Shown piece after piece: positions 9,956-20,000 of a stretch of DNA of 64,000 nucleotides. The stretch covers positions 12,558,967 to 12,622,966 of the forward strand of contig NC_051091.1 in assembly GCF_901709675.1 (NCBI RefSeq), in the 5' to 3' direction. Source of the DNA: Syngnathus acus. Its lineage: Eukaryota; Chordata; Actinopteri; Syngnathiformes; Syngnathidae. Each line of letters starts with the position of its first letter. The stretch's first letter is position 1. Below the pieces are notes generated by a model. It saw nothing but the letters and a program-made list of their open reading frames with translations. It made no database searches and had not been told where the DNA came from. The position numbers and the translations under genes were made by a program.

Positions 9956-12900
9956 GTGAGTTCTTTTTTTTTTTCTCCCATCGGCCTCAAAGCATTAAAC
10001 TGGATAACGCTGCCCAGAGAAGTTGTGGCATAATATGGCTCGACTTCCCACAAATGGCCAAATGTTTAATTCGCGCACATAAACATTTTGGTTAGGTTTT
10101 CAATTCAAATGAGCTCAAGGACATCTGCTCAAGGTTTATCGTTAATATGTCTGTCATTTTAATGTCACAAAAATATTTTTTTTCAATTATTTTTTTTTAC
10201 AACAACAATGGCAGCTCATTCAAATGTACTCTTTTATAAAACAGGTTGAATTCCTATTTAACACAATTGAGTTGTATAAAAAGCTTTATTTGGCTTTTAT
10301 TTTGAAGTTAAAGCAAAAGTATTTTGTGGAATCATAGCAGCCGCACCTTTGGCTCTGCTACCCGCCTTCATAGTCTCTCCCGTGAGCTTCAACATCCTGA
10401 TAAAAAAAAAAAAAAGCTTGTGGATGAGCCATTTGCTCTGTTGGTTTTCCTCTGAGTTGCCATGGGAAGGCCTCATGCCACTTCCTGCCATTCACAAGTG
10501 TGTCACAACGTTTGGTGGCATAATGGAAGGAACACAGGGTAAATCCTCCTCGGGGTGCTAACCTCTTGACTCGGGCCGAGCTCAAGTCTCCATCCCTGTC
10601 TTGCGCGTCATATCTTATGAGGAAGCGTTTTTTTTTTACCTATTTTTAGAGCTTGAACTCACCAACATGTATTCTGTAAAGAGAGTCTGTCACTATTTGA
10701 CGTGAATAATTATTAAAACAGACTTTTTATGAGGGGTGAGGTGAGGAGTGAAAAGTGCATGTTGGCGTGAGTACGTCCAAAATGATTCTTTCCAGATGCT
10801 CCTTCAAAGCCACATGTATCTGTTTGGCTTTTGAAATATTTTCCCATCATTCACGGCATTTCAAAAAACGTCATGACCCGCATGACACGGAGGAGGAAAT
10901 AATGGGATTCATCTCCTCGACAGCACGTCCGGGCGTTTGCCTGACCGAGCCATGCGTCAGCGTGGCCAGCGCCGTCATGTCAGCCCTGGACCGCTCGGTG
11001 GACCCCTGCCACGACTTCTACACCTTTGCCTGCGGCGGCTGGATGAAGAACAACCCTCTCCCTGAAGGCAAGTCCCGCTGGGGCTCTTTCAGCGCCCTGT
11101 GGGAGCGCAACATCATCGTGATGAAGCAACTATTAGGTGAGTTTCGCAATAGATGATTGTCCATCACATTGCCGTGATTGTTTCATTTTGTTGTTTTCGT
11201 GATCTGAGCAGAAAACACGACGATGAAAGGTCTGAGTCGAGCAGAGGAGAAGGCCCAGAGATACTATCAGGCCTGCATGAACGAGACAGAAATCGAGCAG
11301 TTGGGAGCGAAGCCATTGCAGCGACTCATCACGCAGGTTTGTGCTTCAGCAACGGTTGCTGTCTCAACTTGATAAACTTGACAAAGTCGATCGGACACTC
11401 ACACTTCTGCTATGTCCTTTAGCTGGGAGGATGGGCCCTGACCGGACCGTGGGACAAAACCAACTTCCAGGAAGTCCTCCGTGCGGTGTCAGCAAATTAC
11501 CGCACCTCACCATTCTTCACCGTGTTTGTCAGTACCGATTCCAAGAACTCCTCCACTAACATCATTCAGGTGAACACGCTGACCGCCGATTCTGAGTTCT
11601 GTATTGGGGATTTGACACTGATTTAATTTGGGCCGTGACGTCTAAGATGTTTCTTGTGCCGATGTAGGTGGATCAGTCCAGCCTGGGACTCCCTTCGCGG
11701 GATTACTACCTCAATAAAACCGCCAATGAAAAGGTATTGTGAGGCATTACACGCATACAAATAAATGAATCAATGAGGGGTTGTTTAAATACACCCTGGG
11801 CATGTTTCCATAACATTTTCATTTCAATTTGTCTTTCACAATTAAATCATGAAACCGGAGCATTGGAGATTTGTGTTTGCATAATTGAGGATTACCTTGG
11901 TACTTGTTTGGGGAGGGGAAGCTACACGCACAATCACATTGTCTTCTTGGCAGTATCTGGTGGCATACCAGAACTTCCTGGTGGAGTTAGGGGTCCTTCT
12001 GGGGGGCTCAAAGGAGACGTCTCGGCTACTCATGGGGGAGATTTTGGACTTTGAAACAGCACTGGCCAACATCACCGTACCCCTGGAGGCGAGACGGGAC
12101 GAGGAGCTCATCTACCACAAGATGGAGGCCAAAGACTTGAAGGTGACTTAGAGCTATTTGTCAGAGCACAACAAGAACAAAAAAAGATTGCTTGACATCG
12201 TGCTGAACTTGAGTTGTCTTTTTGTGTGTGTAGAGTCTGGCCCCTGCAATAGACTGGATCCCTTACCTCAACGAGGTCTTCGCTCCTGTGCCTATCAATG
12301 AGTCCGAGCCGGTGGTCGTCTATGCCAAAGAGTACCTCCAGAATGTGTCGGACCTCATAACAAACACCAATAAAAGGTCAGAGTCTTGGCATTGTTGTTA
12401 AGTTGAATTGATTTTTACCACCCAGTGACCGTGTTTTGCAGCCTTCTCAACAACTACATGGTCATGAAGGTGGTAAGGAAGATGGCGTCCGTCTTGGACC
12501 AGAGGTTTCAGGATGCCGAGCAGCGCTTCCTAGAGGTCATGTACGGAACTAAAAAGGTGAATGAAAATCTGCTCTTTGTTCCTTCCTCAAGTCATTATAG
12601 CCCATTTCTGACATGGTTAAACTCTTAATTTGACTTTACACTGCTTATTTGTGGAATTACAGTGACAGAACAGACACAGCCCTAAAAAGTGACCATTGTG
12701 GAAAATGTAAAAACAAAAGCTTTGCGGCAGTACTAGACAGGAAATAGCTTGGCCCTCAAGTGTATTGGTGGCTTCGGTAAAACGGAGGAGGGGAGAAAAA
12801 ATGCAGTCAACCTTTTAGCATTTATCAGGGTGAGATCCTGTTTGTTTTGCTCGCGGGTCAAGCTGTAATAATAAAGACAACGTTTGTGTGTGCATGCGTG

Positions 12901-15113
12901 TGCGTGTGTGCGCGTCTGTTACTTTTACGTGCCTTTGCTTTGTTTGATTATAAGTCAAAGAAAATGCTCAAATTGGGTCCACGCCAATTTTTGTTTTGTT
13001 TAGTTTTGACCCTTCTCCCCCAATCATCTGACCTCCTGCTGTTCGTATTGCAGAGTTGCACTCCTCGTTGGAAGATGTGCGTCAGCGACACAGACAGCGG
13101 CCTTGGCTTCGCCCTGGGCGCCATGTTTGTCAAGGCCACCTTCACAGAGGACAGCAAGGACATTGTGAGTGCGTGAGTGCTCGTCTAGCGTGAGATGCAC
13201 CCTTCTCAGCGGCCCCTTCTTTCCGGTCCCCAGGCTGAGGACATGGTCAGCGACATTAAAAGAGCATTTGAGGACAGCCTGGAGTATGTAAGCTGGATGG
13301 ATAGTGACACAAAAAAAGCAGCAAAAGAGAAGGTGAGAGGACGTAGAAGACTGACCTTAGGGAAGCAGAGCAAACCCTTCCCCCTGGTGTCTAAAAGTAT
13401 TCACCAATTTTTTAGGCAGATGCAATTTACAACATGGTGGGCTATCCAGAGTTCATCATGAACGACACCAAGCTGGACAAAGTGTTCAATGATGTAGGTA
13501 AATGTGGTCGCATTTAAACCAACTTTTTCCTCATCAAAAACAGCCAAACTCTTTCTTTTCAGTTTGAGGTCGTGTCGGATCTGTACTTCCAGAACGTCAT
13601 GCAGTACTACAACTTCTCTGCCAGGGTGACGGCCGACCAGCTAAGAAAAGCTCCAAACAGAAACCAGTGAGTGTCTCTGGTCGTCCAAGGGGGGGCTTAG
13701 AATAGTGGAGTACTCGATCCACAAAGCGCTGAACGTAGAGATTGACCAGTAAGACTATTGACTGGCTACATGTGTTGCATGTGATAGTAACAGTGACCGG
13801 CATTTTTTACGTTTTCTGCAGGTGGAGCATGACGCCCCCAACTGTGAATGCCTATTACAACCCCACTAAGAATGAGATTGTTTTGCCAGCAGGAATTCTC
13901 CAGATGCCGTTCTACAGCCGCCATTGGCCCAAGTAAGCCTTGAATTTAAAGTCCCCCCCCATTTTTGCCAAAGGAGTTTTCTTTCTTTTGTTAATTTGAT
14001 CTCATGCGGTTACAAACGGATGTTTGCGCCGATGTGAGGGTGGACACAGCAGCCCATGGGAGCAGCTCCTCTTATTCTGTGTTAATCATCTTCATACTAC
14101 CTTTTTTTGTATGTTGCAGAGCTCTTAACTTTGGCGGAATCGGGGTTGTCATGGGGCATGAACTGACTCACGGTTTTGATGACCAAGGTTGGTAGGCTTT
14201 TGCCTCTAACAGGTCATGAAAAAGAATTAGTTGTAGCATACGCGTCTTCATTTTGTTTTAAAAAGGGAGGGAATTTGACAAAGACGGCAACCTGCGCTCT
14301 TGGTGGAAGAACTCATCTGTGGAGGCCTTCAAGAAGCACACACAGTGCATGGTAGAGCAGTATGGCAACTACAGCATCAACCAGGAGACCCTGAATGGTC
14401 ACCACACGCTGGGCGAGAACATCGCCGACAATGGCGGACTGAAGGCTGCCTATGAGGTTAAGACGCTTGCTTAAACACAACAAGTGCAGCTATGAGGTTA
14501 AGCTCGCTTGCTTAAACACAACAAGTGCAGCTACGTCTTTGGACGACAATGCCCAGCTTGTGTAACGCGATGGATGCTCTGCCTCCTCCCCTGCAAGGCT
14601 TACGTGAATTGGATCAGAAGGAACGGTGAGGAAGCCACGCTGCCAGCTCTGGGAATGACAAACCACCAGCTGTTTTTTGTGGGATTTGCACAGGTTAGTT
14701 ATTTTGATATATAAAAAAAAAATGACAATACACATATTGGACATCTCCAAATTTGTATTGACCCATAAGTGAGATTTAGCAAATACATCAAATATATATA
14801 ACCACATAAAATGTATGCTAATAGCATGTTGACACCAATTGAAGTACTTTAAAAAAAAAAATGAAATGGAAGAAAAAAGGAAGCCAAAGACCGGAAGAGT
14901 CACAGATGTCAAATAAGCCTTCCTTTTTGTCATCAGGTGTGGTGCGCCGTGAGGACGCCCGAGAGCTCGCACGAGGGCGTCATCACCGACTCGCACAGCC
15001 CGCCCAGATTCCGAGTCATCGGGACCGTCTCCAACTCACACGAGTTCTCCAAGCACTTTGGCTGCAAAGCAAACGCGCCTATGAACCCCAAACAAAAGTG
15101 CACGCTCTGGTAA
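8984..15113 (+). CDS. ece1: Endothelin-converting enzyme 1 (M13 metallopeptidase)
   Basis: Eighteen GT-AG exons join in frame to 764 codons: 8984-9112, 9823-9955, 10924-11136, 11212-11336, 11423-11569, 11668-11733, 11954-12142, 12234-12376, 12442-12556, 13054-13164, 13234-13332, 13416-13493, 13563-13666, 13822-13932, 14120-14187, 14266-14456, 14598-14693, 14937-15113. This is a type II membrane protein: cytoplasmic tail, one transmembrane segment (about 63-85), then a large extracellular M13 domain that cleaves big endothelin to endothelin. Visible are NAYY substrate-binding residues (N560), HELTH zinc site (601-605), ENIAD (third ligand E661), HSPPRFR near the C-terminus and the terminal CTLW. 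The start [14 protein letters not shown] before [14 protein letters not shown] matches the mammalian ECE-1d N-terminus; Kozak context is good. ECE2 was rejected because the N-terminus and the eif4g3 neighbour are ECE1-type. Confidence 0.95.
9363..9665 (+). mobile_element. tRNA-derived SINE, full length
   Basis: Begins with an intact A-box-like TGGCCTAGTGGTAGAGTG and B box GGTTCAAACCC spaced as in a tRNA gene, followed by a unique body (GACTATAAAAATGGGACCCA) and a tail of TTAACTT repeats. It lies in ece1 intron 1. A 5'-truncated copy of the same family is at 28477-28725. Confidence 0.8.
13822..15113 (+). other. ece1: ece1 exons 14-18: catalytic core
   Basis: Exon 14 supplies NAYY and PAGILQ, exon 15 the zinc helix HELTH (14157-14171) and FDDQG, exon 16 GENIADNGG with the third zinc ligand (codon 14415-14417), exon 17 the LFFVGFAQ segment, exon 18 the HSP...FR residues that bind substrate in neprilysin-family structures and the C-terminal CTLW. 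All expected M13 active-site residues are present, so the enzyme should be active. Confidence 0.9.
14451..14531. repeat. 40/41-bp tandem duplication of an exon-intron junction
   Basis: Units 14451-14490 and 14491-14531 are nearly identical and each contains TATGAGgttaag, the last codons of ece1 exon 16 plus its 5' splice site. The paralog at 17519 has one copy only, so the duplication is younger than the gene duplication. Use of the second donor would add an in-frame TAA. Confidence 0.9.
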
Positions 15114-15489
15114 TGCCTCGAAATGGTCAGCAGAGAGCAGTATGAGCAAACTGACTGTGGAGGCTCACTGACCCAAAGAACCACTAAGAAGCACTTTGTG
15201 TGCAGGATTGCTCGAGAAAATCTTTACTTTTTTTTTTCAAAGGAGACGCATTCTACCTTTTCCCAGATGTCAAAAAAAAAAATGACATGCTTTTTTAAAA
15301 AAAATAGCCCGAGGATCAAGCTATACATTTTCTTGTCTTGGTTAGAGGAATGTAAATTAATCACAGTTACAAATCGGACAGAGAGCAGATAGCAATATTT
15401 ACTTGAGTCTTTTAATTTCAAACTTGATGGGTTGTATTGGGCCCATTTATTTGTTTACGAGCCATTCAAAAGTCCATTTTCATGCAATA

Positions 15490-15675
15490 CAGTCTTCCCT
15501 CACTTTTTGCGGGTGATCCATTCCAAGCGTGCTCGAACACACGTTCGGAGTGGTGTACAGACGTCAGAGTGAATTACCATGACTGGTCTTAGTAAGAAGC
15601 AAGATAACCTTCAAAATAGCGAGGCAAAACTGCCATAGAGTGAATCCCGAACTGCGAAGTTGCGAGGGAACACTG
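15490..15675. mobile_element. TA-flanked MITE
   Basis: 186 bp starting CAGTCTTCCCTC and ending GAGGGAACACTG, flanked by TA on both sides, with an internal CGAACTGCGAAGTTGCG typical of the fish family usually reading CAGTGTTCCCTCG. Fragments of the same family occur at 37452 and 58560. Probably mobilised by a Tc1/mariner transposase. Confidence 0.6.
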
Positions 15676-16186
15676 TATGCCCTTTTTAAGGACTGCTGAG
15701 TTATAAATTTTAGTGTTACAACTTTTGAGTTGCTTTTTATGTCACTACTCTGTGCCAGGATTTCCCAAACTTTTGAATGCTAACAATACACAACACATAT
15801 TGCCAAAACATAGACCTCTATAGACTTTTTTAATCTACTACATGTCATTGGACAAGAAATTCTCTGGTTAATGCTCAGTAACCTAGGTTTGGGGAACCCT
15901 TCTCTCACTTCGACAGTGGTGCCTTGAGATACAAGTGACCCTAATTCAACGTTTTCCATGATAGCGCAGTCTTGAATAACTTTTCAAAGCTTTGAACTTT
16001 TTAATTCCACTCTCAGTTGACAATTACTCTGTGTACTGTCAGGTATTAGAAGCATCATGGGGGCAGATAGTAACAGTACTGGCTGGCATATATTCTTTAC
16101 CCCCTACCAATTATTAAAGCATTTACACACTACTTCTTTACATTTTTAACACAAGTGCGAAAGCCCATTCATTTACAACGGCGTGT

Positions 16187-16198
16187 CCGCCAGAGGGC
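16187..16198 (+). promoter_or_regulatory. CTCF-type motif between the ece1 copies
   Basis: CCGCCAGAGGGC fits the CTCF core at 11 of 12 positions. It lies between the two convergent genes. Confidence 0.3.
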
Positions 16199-17089
16199 GA
16201 CATTTCCGTTAGCGCTCCAGTGGGAGCTCATGTAAGTCAATCCGAACGCCTGGAACTCTGCTCGGGCGTCGTTCAGCGGCTGCCCTCGGCACTTACTACA
16301 GTGTCAGATTGCTATTGCTCCCTATTAAACACAAAAGTATTTTTGGGGAGGATGGCCTAGATTAATTGCATTTTCATTCTCTTTTGTATCTTAAGGTACC
16401 ACTGGATTTTATGATCTATGTAACATTTTTATATGACACTGAATTCAGGACCGGTATGTTGACTGTTGAGATATGAAAGCCAACTTAAAGACGATTTCAA
16501 AGCCATATTGAATGTCTTAACACAAATATTGAGGGGAAAGCTGCACTGTTGGGGGGGAGGTACAACATGGTCAAGGTGTCATTTATTGGGGGAAATGTTT
16601 TTGTATTATAATGACAGCCAAATTTGGACTGATTTAAGCATATACAGAAATAATAGAACGGCACTCACAACCAAAACCAGTTGTACCGAGTAAGCTTGTA
16701 TGTATGTGTAAGATTATTTTGTATATTAAAATGATTATAAAACATTCATTTCCAAATCATTTTCTTTTAGGGTTACAGGTGAGCTGGAGCCTCTACCTGC
16801 TGACGATAACTTATCGGCAAGCTCTGATCAAAGAATCAGGTGTGTTGGAGGGAGGGAAATCAATCATTTAAAAGTTAAAACCACTTGATTTACCATGGTA
16901 ATGCAATTGACAATTCTCATTTGCAATATCAACTTCTCTGCAGACAATTAATTTACAATGGTAATGGTTCAAGGAATGTCCGTCCAAATAGTCGCCCTTA
17001 TACATTTTCATCTAACTGAATCTGGCCCTATCTGCACTATCTGTAATCAAATTTGCTGTCACAGGCTCAATTACATAATAACAGAGCCA

Positions 17090-20000
17090 TTACCAAAGAT
17101 TGCACTTGTGTTTAGGGTTCATGGGCGTGTTTTCTTTGCAGCCAAAGTGCTTGGAGAACTCGTGCGAGTTGGAGACGCTCCCAATGACTCGGAATCTGGG
17201 CGGGCTGTGCAGGTCTTTGACATTGTAGTGGTATTGGTTCACGGTGCACCACATCTGATGGCAAAAAGGTACACTCGGATGTTTAACAAATGTAGTCTTT
17301 AAAAAAAATCATACACACGCTACAAACCTGTGCAAATCCCACAAAAAACAGCTGATGGTTGGTCATTCCCAGCGCAGGCAGTGTCGGTTCCTCACCGTTC
17401 CTTTCGATCCAGTTCACGTAAGCCTTGGAAGTGGGGTGGGGCAGAGCATCCATCATGTTACACAAGCTGTACACTGACATCCAGAGACATAGCTGCATCT
17501 GTCAATAGGCGTCTTAACCTCATAGGCAGCCTTCAGTCCGCCGTTGTCGGCGATGTTCTCTTCCAACGTGTGGCTACCATTCAGGGTCTCCTGGTTGATG
17601 CTATAGTTGCCGTACTGCTCCACCATGCACTGTGTCTGATTCTTGTAGGCCTCCACAGATGAGTTCTTCCACGCAGAGCGCAGGTTGCCGTTTGTGTCGA
17701 ACTCCCTCGCTATTTTTATTTTATTTTTTTTAACAAAATCAGGATGGGTCATTGAATATAATCAAATGTCATCTGTAACAGTCCCCCAATATTTGCCTCT
17801 GTTAATTGCTGTTGAAATTCAAAATCTGTGAGCCATTTATACACGTCCATTCAAGACTCTCCCAAAGTGCCGCTAACAACTCGGACCAAACTTACAAAAC
17901 TACATAAATAAGTGAACTTGTAAATAGAAAAATCTAAATATTAGAGGATTATTGTATCTTATTGTTTTTTTTACATTGAACTATTCCCGACAAATGATTA
18001 CAAACCTTTTTTGCCAAAAGCGTGAATCAGTTCATGCCCTATGATGACCCCAATTCCACCAAAGTTAAGAAATCTGCAACATACAAAAAAAAGCACACTC
18101 AAAAATGAAAACAGATGAAATTGAAGAAATCCTTCACAGTTGATATTTAGGCTTCAATATTTGGCATAACTTGAAGCTTTAAGTCATTTTATTTATTAAT
18201 GCAAAATTCTTGAGACCAAGAAAAAGTGCCCAGGAACAAAATTTGCAACTTTTCGAAAACCTCACCTGTTTTCTGAGATGTTTGCGTTAAGCCAAAGTGG
18301 CTGCTACAGTAACATGGGGCTTCATGTTCAATGCTTACTTGGGCCAGTGGTGGTTGTAGAACGGCGTCTGGAGGATTCCTGCTTGCAATACAATCCCATT
18401 TCCAATGCGGTCGTAATAGGCCTCTACTTCTGGGGGGGTCGTGCTCCACCAGCAAAAAACACAAATTGGCAAGCCATTTAGTGAAGTGACTCGACATGTT
18501 TTTCGAGACACACGTGATCATTCTGCCAATTTTTTGTTTTGCATTGCAGGCACATTATTTGAGCAACTAACTCACTTTACAAAAAGCAATTTAGCAATTC
18601 TATAAAAAGAGGCTTCGAGCTGTTCAATGCCACAAAAGGTGGAGCAACTTATGTAGGCAGACAATATCTATCACTCTGTGTTCCAGAGACACTCACTGAA
18701 ATATTGTTGGAGCTTGTCTAAGCAGGTTGGCTATCACCCTGGCAGAGAAGTTATAGGACTGCATGACGTTCTGGAAGTACAGATCCGACTTGACCTTGAA
18801 CTGAAAAGAAAAAAAAAAAAAAGAGTTTGGCTCTTTTGATGAAGAAAAGTTGGTTTAAATGTGACAACATTTACCCACATCATTGTACACTTTGTCCAGC
18901 TTGGTGTCGTTCATGATGAACTCCGGATAGCCCATCATGTCGTAAATTGCATCGGCCTAAAACAAAAACGGTGAATACCTTTAGACACCAGGGGGCCGTG
19001 TTTCCTCCACTTCCGTCTTCTACGTCCTCTCACCTTCTCTTTTACCGCTTTTTTTGTGTCACCATCCATCCAGCTCACATGCTCCAGGCTGTCCTCAAAT
19101 GCTCTTTTAATGTTGCTGACCATGTCCTCGGCCTGCGGAGCGGAAAGAAGGGGTCGCTGAGAGGGTTGCATCTCACGCTAGACGAGTACTTGTGCACTTA
19201 CAATGTCCTTGCTGTCCCCTGCGAAGGTGGCCTTGACAAACATGGCGCCCAGAGCGAAGCCAAGGCTCGAGTCTGTGTCGCTGACGCACAGCTTCCAGCG
19301 AGGAGTGCAGCTCTGCAATACAAACAATAGGAGGAGGTCAGAGGTGACATTCCAACTACCCGTTGAAGATTTACCATTACAAATCTACTTACTTTAATTC
19401 CGTACATGACCTGTTGAAAGCGCTGCTCGGTATCCCGAAACCTCCAGTCCAAGTTGGGAATCATGTTCCTTATTACTTTCATGATCATGTAGTTGTTGAG
19501 AATGCTGGAAAGCAGACACAGTCATTGCTGGTTAGAAAAAAAATGTGTGGAAATGGAACGAATCATAATAATAGTAATCCACCAGATGACACCAATGTAA
19601 TACGTTTTTTGCTTTAACTCAACAGACCTCTTATTGGTGTTTGTTATGAGGTCCGACACGTTCTGGAGGTACTCTTTGGCATAGACGATCACCGGCTCGG
19701 ACTCATTGATGGGCACAGGAGCGAAGACCTCATTGAGGTAAGGGATCCAGTCTATTGCAGGGGCTAGACTCTACACACAAAAAATACAACTTAAGTTCAG
19801 TTACTGGCTCTGACAAATAGCTCTAACTCACCTTCAAGTCTTTGACCTCCATCTTGTGGTAGACGGGCTTTTTATTCTTTCTCCCCTTCAGGGGTACGGT
19901 GATGTTGGCCAGTTCCGTTTCAAAGTCCAAAATCTCCTTCATAATTTTCTGGGACGTCTTCACAGAACCCCCCAGATGGACCCCTAATCTCACTAGGAAG

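Larger units (their letters stand above)
15114..17089. other. Region between the convergent ece1 copies
   Basis: About 2 kb between the two stop codons: presumed 3' UTRs, a TA-flanked MITE (15490-15675), a degenerate hAT-like stretch (about 15758-15900, starting CAGGATTTCCCAAAC), a CTCF-type motif (16187) and a short SINE-like fragment near 16769. No canonical AATAAA close to either stop was found. The duplication junction should lie here. Confidence 0.5.
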
